NCBI GenBank assembly: GCA_964343195.1 | Contig: CAYFIR010000014.1 | Span: forward strand, 13,539 to 77,538 | Source of the DNA: CAYVAP01 sp964343195 | Lineage (GTDB): Bacteria > Bacteroidota > Bacteroidia > J057 | Direction: 5' to 3' | Length of the DNA: 64,000 nt | Shown: positions 43,986-51,390 of the stretch, piece after piece | How the letters are laid out: each line of letters begins with the position of its first letter | Position numbering within the stretch: the stretch's first letter is position 1 | Translations under genes and position numbers: made by a program | Notes under the pieces: model-generated | Database searches by the model: none | What the model was told of the DNA's origin: nothing | Seen by the model: the letters and a program-made list of their open reading frames with translations, nothing else

Positions 43986-45402
43986 TGACTACTGTTTTCT
44001 TTTTTGAGGCTAGGTCCAGCGCAGTGCGCAGCGCGGCCAGCTTGTTGTTGACCTCCTGAAGTTCTTTTTGGGGCTCCGACAGAGACACGACTCCGGCTCC
44101 GGCCCGGTAGTAGAGGGTGTTGTTTTTACTGAGGAAAGAGCGGATCATGATGGCGTGGTTGAAGCTGCCATCAAAGCCCAGGAAGCCAATCGCCCCGCCG
44201 TAAAAGCCACGGTTTTGATTCTCATAACGCTCAATGAGCTGCATGGCCATGTGCTTGGGGGCACCGCTGAGCGTACCTGCCGGGAAGGTGTCGGCTACCA
44301 GCTGCAGGGGTGAAACTTCCTCGGAAACCTCTGCCGTAACCTTGGATACGAGGTGAATCACATGGCTGTAATATTGCACCTCCTTGTAGGTCTCGACCTG
44401 CACATCGCTGCCGTGGCGACTCAGGTCATTTCGGGCGAGATCCACCAACATGACGTGCTCGGAGTTCTCTTTGGGGTCGTCCGAAAGCTCGCGGGCGAGT
44501 TGCGAGTCTTTCTCGTCGTTACCGGTCCGGCGAAATGTGCCTGCTATGGGGTGAATCGTGGCTCTACCCTCGCTGATGATCAACTGCGCCTCAGGCGATG
44601 ATCCCATCAGCTTGAAACTGCCAAAGTCACAGTAAAACAGGTAGGGTGATGGGTTAACCGCTCGGAGGGTACGATAGACGTTGAATTCGTCGCCGTGAAA
44701 TCGCTGGCTAAACTGCCGCGACAGCACGATCTGGAATACATCTCCCAGTTGGCAGTGCTCCCTGCCTTTCTGAATCACTTCCAGGAATTCTTCATCGGTG
44801 AAGTTGGTGGATTCTTCCCCCACCGTTTCGAAGGCGTAGCGTGGCAGCGCCTGCCGCTCGATTCGCATTTCCAGCTGATCCAGCTTGCTCTTCTGGCCTG
44901 GTGTCAGGTGCTCGAAGAGATACAGCTCGTTGTGGTAATGGTTGATGACCAGCACGTAGCGATAAGCAAAGTACAGCAGGTCAGGGATCTCTCGATCAGC
45001 CTGCTGGGTGCCTTCGACCTCTACTGACTCGTAGTGGCGGACCACATCATACGCCTGATATCCAAACAGGCCATTGATGCTGAAGGGGATGTTCTCTGGC
45101 TGCTCCACTTCAAACTGATTGATGAAATCCTGCAACATCCGGGGGAGGGCTTCTGTGCCCTTGATGGTTGTTTGGGTGCGGGAGCCATCCGGATACTGGG
45201 CATGAGCTTCTCCATTTTTGACTTCGAAGCGAGCGATGGGATCAAAACAGAGGTAGGAAAGCGGGTTCTCATCGCCGTGATAATCCGAGCTCTCCAGCAG
45301 CAGCGGATAAGCGTAATGGTCGCGCAACTTGAGGTAGAGGCTGACGGGGGTAAAGGTGTCAGCCAGCATCCTGCGATGTTTTGTATGGAGGGTGTATTTC
45401 AT
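43975..45402 (-). CDS. trpE: Anthranilate synthase component I
   Basis: 475 residues. Converts chorismate to anthranilate with TrpG. C-terminal chorismate-binding domain: FQIVLSRQFSQ, NPSPYLFYCDFG, GSSPEAQL, PIAGTFRRTG, HVMLVDLARNDLSR, FPAGTLSGAPK, RAGAGVV. The Trp feedback site is expected near LLESS (residues about 36-40). The start is the ATG at 45402; an upstream TTG at 45438 lies inside the attenuator hairpin and would be wrong. First structural gene of the operon and the target of the upstream attenuator. Confidence 0.95.
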   Translation of the reverse strand: MKYTLHTKHRRMLADTFTPVSLYLKLRDHYAYPLLLESSDYHGDENPLSYLCFDPIARFEVKNGEAHAQYPDGSRTQTTIKGTEALPRMLQDFINQFEVEQPENIPFSINGLFGYQAYDVVRHYESVEVEGTQQADREIPDLLYFAYRYVLVINHYHNELYLFEHLTPGQKSKLDQLEMRIERQALPRYAFETVGEESTNFTDEEFLEVIQKGREHCQLGDVFQIVLSRQFSQRFHGDEFNVYRTLRAVNPSPYLFYCDFGSFKLMGSSPEAQLIISEGRATIHPIAGTFRRTGNDEKDSQLARELSDDPKENSEHVMLVDLARNDLSRHGSDVQVETYKEVQYYSHVIHLVSKVTAEVSEEVSPLQLVADTFPAGTLSGAPKHMAMQLIERYENQNRGFYGGAIGFLGFDGSFNHAIMIRSFLSKNNTLYYRAGAGVVSLSEPQKELQEVNNKLAALRTALDLASKKKTVVKEQ

Positions 45403-45437
45403 GTCCTTTTGATTCAGTTCAGTGAAGATAAAACGCA

Positions 45438-45473
45438 ATTCGGGCCTACCGTGTCGCGACGATAGGCCCGAAT
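45438..45473 (-). terminator. trp attenuator hairpin
   Basis: ATTCGGGCCTA (45438-45448) and TAGGCCCGAAT (45463-45473) form an 11-bp perfect stem. On the minus strand the stem is followed by TTGCGTTTTATC. It lies between the leader peptide and trpE. Confidence 0.75.
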
Positions 45474-45508
45474 ATGTTGTTGAAGCATTGTTACATCAAG
45501 CGGGTATC
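45461..45508 (-). promoter_or_regulatory. Candidate antiterminator pairing in trp leader
   Basis: On the minus strand GATACCCG (45508-45501), overlapping the leader stop codon, can pair with CGGGCCTATC (45470-45461), the upstream arm of the attenuator, with a two-base bulge. A ribosome stalled at the Trp codons would leave this segment free; one at the stop codon would cover it. The pairing is short, so this is a hypothesis. Confidence 0.45.
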
Positions 45509-45563
45509 ATCCACGACGAAAGTCAGGAGTATGCCACCACCAGATGTTTACAATACCATTCAT
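45507..45563 (-). CDS. trp operon leader peptide
   Basis: 18 codons from the ATG at 45563: MNGIVNIWWWHTPDFRRG, stop TGA at 45509-45507. Three adjacent Trp codons (45542-45534) are far beyond chance, since Trp is a single-codon amino acid. It lies about 28 bases after the promoter -7 box and 34 bases before the attenuator hairpin. The peptide itself is not expected to function; its translation reads the level of charged tRNA-Trp. A purine-rich CAAAGAA precedes the ATG. The frame is too short for ordinary gene calls. It belongs to the operon trpE-trpGD-trpC. Confidence 0.85.
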   Translation of the reverse strand: MNGIVNIWWWHTPDFRRG

Positions 45564-45590
45564 TTCTTTGGCTGTTTTGGAATTTGCAAG

Positions 45591-45620
45591 CAAATATAGG
45601 GGGTAGGGGATAATTTGCAA
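45591..45620 (-). promoter_or_regulatory. trp operon promoter TTG-N19-TATATTTG
   Basis: Minus strand: TTG at 45620-45618, 19-base spacer, TATATTTG at 45598-45591, a textbook match to the Bacteroidota consensus. Transcription should begin near 45585, just before the leader peptide. Confidence 0.75.
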
Positions 45621-45766
45621 GGGGAGGTCATACTTTTTTAAAAAATAACCACAAAGGCCTCCAGAAAGAGCACGGAGGGCTAGAGGCGAAAATTGGCCGC
45701 AAGGACTCGAGGAGAAGATGCGGTGGGTGCGAATGAGAATCGTAAGGTTGAACGCTGACCCATGCC

Positions 45767-47071
45767 TTATTTCTTCCTGAAAAACACATTCACCGGAACA
45801 CCTGTCAGCGAAAAGTGCTTGCGAAGCTGATTTTCCAGGTAACGCTTGTAGTTCTCCTTGACGTGGTCGGGGTAGTTGGTGAAGAAAAGGAAGGTCGGGA
45901 TGCTGGCATTGACCTGGGTGACGTACTTGATGCGGACCAGTTTGCCCCGGTGGGTTGGCGGCTGATAGCGCTCGATGGCGGCGAGCATAACCTCGTTGAG
46001 TTCGGAGGTCGAAATTTTGATTTCCTTGTTGCGGTACACCTCCATGGCTGCCTCCAGTCCCTTGAGCAGGCGGATTTTCTCCGTAGCCGAAACGAAGACG
46101 ATCGGCACATCGGTAAAGGGTGCGATGCGCTCCCGAATTGTGGCTTCAAAGTCACGTGCGGTGTTGGTCTCCTTTTCTACGGCGTCCCACTTGTTGACCA
46201 GGATGACGAGGCCCTTCTGATTTTTTTGTACCAATGAAAACACAAACAGATCCTGAGACTCGATGCCCTGAGTGGCATCGATCAGCAGCAGGGCGATGTC
46301 GCAGTTTTCGATGGCGCGGGCTGTACGCAGGGTCGAATAAAACTCGATGTTTTCCTTGACTTTGGCTCTGCGTCGCAGTCCGGCGGTGTCCACCAGGATG
46401 ATGTCCTGTTCGAAAGCCTTGAAGTGCGTGTCCACACTGTCGCGGGTGGTGCCGGCGATGGGAGTCACGATGTTGACATCACGGCCCAGCAGGGCATTGA
46501 CCATGCTGGACTTGCCTACATTGGGGCGACCGACCACGGCAAAGCGCGGGATGCCCTCGTATTTCTCGACTGGCTCATCGGGTAGCAGCTCTACCAGCAG
46601 GTCGAGCAATTCGCCTGTGCCGCCGCCATTCATGGCCGATACGGCAAACACATGCTCCAGCCCCAGTTCGTAGAATTCATACACCAGGCTTTGGTGCACC
46701 GAGCTATCGACCTTGTTGACTGCGATGATCACCCGCTTGGGGTATCTTCGGACGATTTCGGCAAAAGCCTGATCGAGCGGTGTAAGGCCACTTTGGGCAT
46801 CGACCATGAAGATGAGCACATCGGCCTCTTCGATGGCAATGTGTACCTGCTCCCGAATGGCTTTTTCGAAGACATCATCTGACTCGGGTACGTATCCCCC
46901 TGTGTCGATGACACTAAACTCCCGTCCGATCCACTCGGCGGTGCCGTAATTTCGGTCGCGGGTAACGCCACTCATGTCATCGACAATGGCCTGCCTGTCT
47001 TCGATCAGGCGATTGAACATGGTGGATTTTCCTACGTTGGGGCGGCCGACGATGGCTACGATTCCGGACAT
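45767..47071 (-). CDS. der: Ribosome biogenesis GTPase Der (EngA)
   Basis: 434 residues. Two consecutive Era-like GTPase domains: GRPNVGKST near residue 9 with DTGG and NKVD, and a second GRPNVGKSS near 183 with DTAGLRRR and NKWD, then a KH-like C-terminal domain (MLAAIERYQPPTHRGKLVRIKYVTQ). It acts in maturation of the 50S subunit. ATG at 47071, directly followed upstream by an AGTTCAAAGTTGG interspersed repeat, so its promoter is probably inside or beyond that repeat. Era lies next on the same strand, a pairing of two ribosome-assembly GTPases. Confidence 0.97.
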   Translation of the reverse strand: MSGIVAIVGRPNVGKSTMFNRLIEDRQAIVDDMSGVTRDRNYGTAEWIGREFSVIDTGGYVPESDDVFEKAIREQVHIAIEEADVLIFMVDAQSGLTPLDQAFAEIVRRYPKRVIIAVNKVDSSVHQSLVYEFYELGLEHVFAVSAMNGGGTGELLDLLVELLPDEPVEKYEGIPRFAVVGRPNVGKSSMVNALLGRDVNIVTPIAGTTRDSVDTHFKAFEQDIILVDTAGLRRRAKVKENIEFYSTLRTARAIENCDIALLLIDATQGIESQDLFVFSLVQKNQKGLVILVNKWDAVEKETNTARDFEATIRERIAPFTDVPIVFVSATEKIRLLKGLEAAMEVYRNKEIKISTSELNEVMLAAIERYQPPTHRGKLVRIKYVTQVNASIPTFLFFTNYPDHVKENYKRYLENQLRKHFSLTGVPVNVFFRKK

Positions 47072-47075
47072 TTTT

Positions 47076-47113
47076 GGAAGTTCAAAGTTGGAAGTTTGAG
47101 GTTCAAAGTTGAG
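47076..47113. repeat. AAGTTCAAAGTTGGAAG interspersed repeat before der
   Basis: Near-tandem GAAGTTCAAAGTTG / GAAGTTTGAGGTTCAAAGTTG words begin five bases upstream of the der ATG. Related to 48077-48111 and 36344-36381. Confidence 0.6.
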
Positions 47114-47197
47114 GATGGGGGTAAACTTTCCCGCTACAACTTTGGACCACCTAACTGTCAGCGTTAGCTGACTAAGCCTGCAAAGATACGTCCTTCC

Positions 47198-48082
47198 TTA
47201 CTCGTAGCCAAAGTTCTTGAGCTGAGAACCGCTGTCCTTCCAGCCTTCGGTTACTCGAACGTACAATTCCAGGTGAACTTTCTTCCCCAGGAACTGCTCG
47301 GCGTCGATGCGGGCTCCGGTGCCGATCTTCTTAAGGGTTTGGCCTCCCTTGCCGATGATCATGCCCTTTTGTGACTGCCGATCCACGTGGATGGTCGCCT
47401 GTATGCGTACAATCCTATCAGTTTCGTCAAAGGTGTCGATCTCTACCTCGGTAGCATAGGGAATCTCGTCCCGCATGCTCAGAAAGATTTTCTCACGAAT
47501 CATCTCAGCGATGAAAAAGCGCTCCGGACGATCAGAAATCTGGTCTGGCTCAAAATATGCGGGTCCCTCAGGCAGGTTTTGTAGGATCAGTTCCTTGAGC
47601 TTGGGGACATTGGTGCCGTTGAGGGCAGAAATGGGAATGGCTTCGGTAAAATCTACTTTTTGAGAAAGTTCCCCCATGCGGGTGAATACCTTGTCGCGCG
47701 GAACGGCATCCACCTTGTTGAGGGTGAGGATTTTGGGGATATGGGTTTTCTCCGCCAGTTTGATCAGGTCTTCCTCCGGGAAGGTTTCGTCCACCGCTAC
47801 GAGCAGCACGATCAGGTCGGCGTCTTCCAGCGAGTGGTCGATAAATCCCATCATCCGCTCATGCAGCTGGTATTTGGGGCGGATCAGTCCCGGTGTGTCT
47901 GAATACACGATCTGATAGCCATCGCCACTGTCTATACCAAAAATGCGGTGCCGCGTCGTCTGTGCCTTGGGCGTGGTAATGCTGAGTTTGCGTCCCAGCA
48001 ACTGATTGAGGAGCGTAGATTTACCCGCATTGGGTTTCCCGATGATGCTGACAAAGCCGGATTTGTGTGAGGAAGAGTTCAA
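47198..48082 (-). CDS. era: GTPase Era (TTG start)
   Basis: 294 residues, standard length. Binds 16S rRNA in 30S assembly. GTPase motifs GKPNAGKST, SDTPGL, NKVD; KH domain with GKGGQTLKKIG and the closing LYVRVTEGWK. No ATG precedes the G1 motif in frame and a TGA lies 27 bases upstream, so TTG at 48082 is the only sensible start. That TTG is inside an interspersed repeat (48077-48111) whose words GTTCAAAG and GTTCGAAG form the 5' untranslated region. A TATCTTTG promoter box lies at 48122-48115. Confidence 0.93.
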   Translation of the reverse strand: MNSSSHKSGFVSIIGKPNAGKSTLLNQLLGRKLSITTPKAQTTRHRIFGIDSGDGYQIVYSDTPGLIRPKYQLHERMMGFIDHSLEDADLIVLLVAVDETFPEEDLIKLAEKTHIPKILTLNKVDAVPRDKVFTRMGELSQKVDFTEAIPISALNGTNVPKLKELILQNLPEGPAYFEPDQISDRPERFFIAEMIREKIFLSMRDEIPYATEVEIDTFDETDRIVRIQATIHVDRQSQKGMIIGKGGQTLKKIGTGARIDAEQFLGKKVHLELYVRVTEGWKDSGSQLKNFGYE

Positions 48083-48111
48083 AGTTTGTGGTTCGAAGTT
48101 TGTCGTTCAAT
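48077..48111. repeat. GTTCAAAGTTTGTGGTTCGAAG repeat spanning the era start
   Basis: Degenerate tandem of GTTCAAAGTTTGTG / GTTCGAAGTTTGTC / GTTCAAT. It supplies the era start codon and leader. Confidence 0.6.
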
Positions 48112-48114
48112 ACA

Positions 48115-48122
48115 CAAAGATA
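48115..48122 (-). promoter_or_regulatory. era -7 box TATCTTTG
   Basis: Perfect TAnnTTTG on the minus strand, 32 bases before the TTG start of era. Confidence 0.5.
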
Positions 48123-48245
48123 CCCGATATTTCTCACCAAATCCCCATTTAAGCCAAATGCACCCTTGTTTCTTCCTCTAAAGGAAAATATTAGCTCACT
48201 ATGCTGTAACTCTTTCATCTCCAAAGCGTACAAATAATTTCATAG

Positions 48246-48318
48246 TGCGGGGTGGAGCAGTAGGTAGCTCGCCAGGCTCATAACCTGGAGGTCATTGGTT
48301 CGAGTCCAATCCCCGCTA
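48246..48318 (+). tRNA. Initiator tRNA-Met (CAU), copy 1
   Basis: 73 bases without CCA. Acceptor TGCGGGG/CCCCGCT, D-stem GAGC/GCTC, anticodon stem CCAGG/CCTGG with loop CTCATAA, T-stem ATTGG/CCAAT with loop TTCGAGT. Position 1:72 is U:U, not Watson-Crick, and 11:24 is A:U; both are initiator features. The 29-31:39-41 pairs are AGG:CCU rather than the usual GGG:CCC. The 3' end is not encoded as CCA (reads ACCC). A terminator hairpin follows. Confidence 0.9.
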
Positions 48319-48331
48319 CCCAAAAACACAA

Positions 48332-48361
48332 AAGTCGTTTGCTACTGGCAGGCGGCTTTTT
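48332..48361 (+). terminator. Terminator after tRNA copy 1
   Basis: AAGTCGTTTGC (48332-48342) pairs with GCAGGCGGCTT (48348-48358) using several G-U pairs, followed by TTTTG. Confidence 0.75.
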
Positions 48362-48442
48362 GTATGTCGAGCTCCAAGTTCCCTTGCTTGGTGATAGGGG
48401 CTAGGCTTTTCAAACTCAAAAGATAAAGTTTTTGAATTTATA

Positions 48443-48474
48443 TTTGCATATCCCAAATCGGGGCGCTACCTTTG
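48443..48474 (+). promoter_or_regulatory. Promoter for second initiator tRNA, TTTG-N20-TACCTTTG
   Basis: TTTG at 48443-48446, 20-base spacer, TACCTTTG at 48467-48474. The tRNA begins 67 bases on. Confidence 0.6.
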
Positions 48475-48541
48475 TCATCCAATCGAAACAAAGAGGGCCT
48501 TGTTTGAAGCTTTTCAAAACAATTTTTGCCCCAAGACATAT

Positions 48542-48617
48542 CGCGGAGTGGAGCAGTAGGTAGCTCGCCAGGCTCATAACCTGGAGGTCACTGGTTCGAG
48601 TCCAGTCTCCGCAACCA
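48542..48617 (+). tRNA. Initiator tRNA-Met (CAU), copy 2
   Basis: 73 bases plus an encoded CCA at 48615-48617. Acceptor CGCGGAG/CTCCGCA with the classic C1:A72 mismatch; D-arm, anticodon arm and variable loop identical to copy 1; T-stem ACTGG/CCAGT. Position 11:24 is A:U. It has its own promoter and a strong terminator. Confidence 0.93.
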
Positions 48618-48620
48618 ACA

Positions 48621-48651
48621 AAGCTCGTGTCTTTTGACACGGGCTTTTTTT
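48621..48651 (+). terminator. Rho-independent terminator after tRNA copy 2
   Basis: AAGCTCGTGTC (48621-48631) pairs with GACACGGGCTT (48636-48646), loop TTTT, followed by a T-run to 48651. Confidence 0.9.
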
Positions 48652-48682
48652 GTCTGTCGGGGAAAGTTAAACATGACCTGAT

Positions 48683-48790
48683 ATGGGAGGGCGTGGCCTT
48701 GAACTGACCAATGTATCGTACGAAACCTATTCGAAGGTAGCAATGGCAGATCTGCACCGCCTGGAGCCAGACCTGAAGGATCTGGATTAA
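48683..48790 (+). CDS. Possible 35-residue small protein or gene remnant
   Basis: ATG at 48683 to TAA at 48790, in the 312-base spacer after the tRNA. Composition looks protein-like (TNVSYETYSKVAMADLHRL, acidic end DLKDLD). No ribosome-binding site is clear and no family is recognised. It could be the tail of a decayed gene beside a tRNA. The rest of the spacer shows nothing. Confidence 0.25.
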   Translation: MGGRGLELTNVSYETYSKVAMADLHRLEPDLKDLD

Positions 48791-48929
48791 GCATTTGTGA
48801 AATTGATTGAAGGGAGCTTCAATTCGCTGTATTTATTTGCATTTTGCCAGAAGGGAGAAGTCCAGAAAGGATTGCGTAAATCCGTACCTCTCCCAAACTG
48901 AAGATTCACATTTGGTTTTCGATACGCTC

Positions 48930-49817
48930 ATGAAGACTCTTATCTCTTTGTTTTGTATCCTGACTTTTTTCCTAATGGCCTGTGTGCCTCAGCAGGAGGT
49001 CCTCACCACCAATCCCTATCTGGTAGGGGAGGGGCGTCCGTGGGTACTAGCCCATGGAGGTGCCAAGGATCTCTTTCCGGAAAATACCCTGGTGGCTTTT
49101 GATGGCTCCATGGCACTGGAAGTAGACGCTTTGGAGATTGATGTCTGCATGACAGCTGACGAAGTGCTTGTAACCCACCATGACCTTACCATCGATGCTA
49201 CAAGCGATGGAGTGGGGGAGGTCATCAGCTATACCTTTGACGAATTGCAGGATTTTAACTTCGGGTATGATTTTACCGATCTGGAGGGAAATCAGCCATA
49301 TCAGGACAGTCCTGTCCGTATCCCTGGCCTGGAGACAGTGTTTTTGCGCTACGACAACGTCCATTTTGTAGTGGAGATAAAAAACCGTGGAGAAAATGGT
49401 AAGCGTGCCGCAGAACTGATGTATGACCTGATTCGTTCTACAGGAGTGGAAGGCCGGGTAGTCGTCGCGTCTTTCAGTCAGGAGATACTGAACCATTTCA
49501 TTGAGGTATCCAATGGGGAGATTCCCATCTCGGCAGCAGAGGAAGAAGTCAAGGACTTCGTTTTCAGTGGGTTGAGCGGGATGGAGTTTCTTTATGGTCC
49601 GGAAGCTGTCATGTTTCAGATTCCACGTAGCAGTGCAGGGATACCATTGGATGCTAAACGCCTGATCAAATCGGCCCACCGAAGAAGGATGGCCGTCCAG
49701 TACTGGACAATTGATGACCCCGAGGAGATGCGACGACTGATCGAACTGGGAGTAGATGGATTGATCACCGACAGACCTGACCTGATGTGGGAGGTGCTGA
49801 GAGATATGGGATACTGA
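48930..49817 (+). CDS. Glycerophosphodiester phosphodiesterase-family lipoprotein
   Basis: 295 residues. Signal peptide MKTLISLFCILTFFLMAC with a lipobox Cys at 18. GDPD barrel: WVLAHGGAKDLFPENTLVAF (His and Glu at the active site), DALEIDVCMTADEVLVTHHDLTID, FVVEIKNR, QYWTIDDPEEMRRLIELGVDGLITDRPDL. Hydrolyses glycerophosphodiesters to glycerol-3-phosphate and an alcohol. The usual HRG reads HGG here; His, the two acidic ligands and the second His are kept. Start at the ATG at 48930, since the longer TTG frame hides the signal peptide. The next gene begins 28 bases after its stop codon. Confidence 0.88.
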   Translation: MKTLISLFCILTFFLMACVPQQEVLTTNPYLVGEGRPWVLAHGGAKDLFPENTLVAFDGSMALEVDALEIDVCMTADEVLVTHHDLTIDATSDGVGEVISYTFDELQDFNFGYDFTDLEGNQPYQDSPVRIPGLETVFLRYDNVHFVVEIKNRGENGKRAAELMYDLIRSTGVEGRVVVASFSQEILNHFIEVSNGEIPISAAEEEVKDFVFSGLSGMEFLYGPEAVMFQIPRSSAGIPLDAKRLIKSAHRRRMAVQYWTIDDPEEMRRLIELGVDGLITDRPDLMWEVLRDMGY

Positions 49818-49845
49818 CGAGTTGTTGGGACCGAAGCTGACTATT

Positions 49846-50673
49846 ATGCAGAAGCTGGGAGAAGATACTTCGCCTTTCAGGGCGGCTATGGCTGGTGATT
49901 ATAAGTTTTCACTCAAAGGGGTACTGAAACTGGGGGCGCGGCTGTACGCAAAGAAATTCTTCAGCTTTTTTGCCTTTTCCCTGCTCGTGTTTTTTTCGAC
50001 GCTACTCGTCTCTTCCCTGGTGGGCGTCGTAATTGCGATAAGTAACCATCTGGTATTTTTCAACTGGCTGTTCCTGATTTTGGGATACCTGTTCCTGCTA
50101 GGGTATATTTTTTCTCTATCAGGTGGGATGTTTTTTTACAGCGAAAAGCTCCATGTGACAGGTCGGGCGGAGTTTCGGGACTTCTTCCGGGGACTTAGGC
50201 GCATATTTCCGGTAGGGGCTGCCAAGCTCATTCAGCTATTGATTGTAGTGGTTCCCCTGGTTATCATGTTGAGCGCAATCGGGAAATTGGAACAGCTGAC
50301 CCCACTCTCCCTGTCGGAAGTGGATCTCCGTTCGTTTCAGTCCATCAAAATAGCTCTGGCTTCACGCTCCTTTGTGTGGCTAGCTCTGTTACCTCAGGTA
50401 TTGGTTTCCACCCTTTACCTGTTTGCCACTCCTCTTATCCTCCTGGGGGACCTGCATTTCTGGACCGCCATGGAGACTAGCAGGCATATGGTGACCAGGA
50501 AGTTCTGGCCTCTATTGTTGCTCACCCTCCTGTTGGCGCTTATGCTCATGGGCAGCACGCTGGTGGTGGTAATTGGTCTGATTTTGCTCTACCCGCTTAT
50601 CTACACCGTGGTATATGCAACCTTCGTTCAGGCTGCTGGAAGCCAGCGGAGGATAGGGGGAGTTTCAGTTTAG
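49846..50673 (+). CDS. Hypothetical multi-pass membrane protein
   Basis: 275 residues with about six membrane helices grouped around 38-65, 71-98, 124-146, 174-205 and 220-262. The N-terminal LKGVLKLGARLYAKKFFSFF is a positive, membrane-edge helix. It resembles the general shape of DUF975/YciC-type proteins, but I cannot make a firm match. ATG at 49846; the earlier TTG at 49822 is less likely. It lies 28 bases after the GDPD gene, so an operon is likely. Confidence 0.68.
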   Translation: MQKLGEDTSPFRAAMAGDYKFSLKGVLKLGARLYAKKFFSFFAFSLLVFFSTLLVSSLVGVVIAISNHLVFFNWLFLILGYLFLLGYIFSLSGGMFFYSEKLHVTGRAEFRDFFRGLRRIFPVGAAKLIQLLIVVVPLVIMLSAIGKLEQLTPLSLSEVDLRSFQSIKIALASRSFVWLALLPQVLVSTLYLFATPLILLGDLHFWTAMETSRHMVTRKFWPLLLLTLLLALMLMGSTLVVVIGLILLYPLIYTVVYATFVQAAGSQRRIGGVSV

Positions 50674-50702
50674 GGGTAGAGAAGGCAGATGGGTAGCCAT
50701 GA

Positions 50703-51161
50703 TTATCCCATGATCATGTCGAGCAATGTCGACGGATATAACCGGGCTTTCTTCCGTTTAAAATCTGAAATGGGCTTCCAGACGGCTTTGATAGGAGTGC
50801 TGTCTTCTTCTTGTCCGTAGATTACATCGTGTTTGTATGGCTCGGGGCTAAGGAATTCAGCCTCAAAGATGAAGATCAGCTCATGGGCCATTTTGCCGTT
50901 GTATTCAAATATATTCTCTGCGGGTCCAATGAACATCAGGTTCTGGATTTCCTGATCGAGTTCTTCCCGAATCTCACGCCGGACGGCATCCCAACTATAT
51001 TCGCCAAACTCTACGCCGCCCCCTAGCGGGCGATAGAAGCTTTCCTGTTTTTCGGGATCATATCCCTCAGCGACAAGGATGCTATGATTGCGTCGGAAAA
51101 TGCACAGGACGATCGGGCGAATGATAGAAGAAACGGCTGGAATTACTTGAGTAGGTACCAT
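50703..51161 (-). CDS. Nudix hydrolase
   Basis: 152 residues. Nudix box GGVEFGEYSWDAVRREIREELDQ fits GX5EX7REUXEE with Asp where Gly is usual two residues after the Glu pair. Such enzymes hydrolyse a nucleoside diphosphate linked to another group; the substrate cannot be told. PIVLCIFRRNHSILVAEGYDP and YRPLGGGVEFGE resemble a common Nudix group acting on NDP-sugars or modified nucleotides. ATG at 51161, chosen over a TTG three bases upstream. Convergent with the membrane protein gene. Confidence 0.87.
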   Translation of the reverse strand: MVPTQVIPAVSSIIRPIVLCIFRRNHSILVAEGYDPEKQESFYRPLGGGVEFGEYSWDAVRREIREELDQEIQNLMFIGPAENIFEYNGKMAHELIFIFEAEFLSPEPYKHDVIYGQEEDSTPIKAVWKPISDFKRKKARLYPSTLLDMIMG

Positions 51162-51390
51162 CAAATATCTGCTTATGAATTACCCCAAGAACAGATTTCA
51201 AACCTACCTATTTTAACGCCTAAACTATTTACAATACAGTCATTTCCGTTACAAATGGTATCCTTGGAATATGGGTCGAATAACTCGCTTTTCGTCAAAA
51301 AAAGTCCTGATTGAGGCCATATTCGCCGATTTTGAGAGAATATTCACTCGAAAACTTACATTTGGAACCATTGGATTCTTCGAAAAACAG

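Larger units (their letters stand above)
45403..45766. other. trp leader and der 3' spacer
   Basis: 364 bases without an ordinary gene. It contains the trp leader region described separately and, at about 45649-45680, a CACAAAGGC..AGCACGGAGGG fragment resembling a third intergenic repeat type, next to the 3' end of der. Confidence 0.7.

Noticed and set aside
45436..45438. TTG start for trpE
   Set aside because: It lies within the attenuator hairpin; the ATG at 45402 fits the TrpE family N-terminus.
48246..48617. Elongator tRNA-Met or tRNA-Ile2 (CAU)
   Set aside because: Mismatch at 1:72 and A11:U24 are initiator features and both copies share them.
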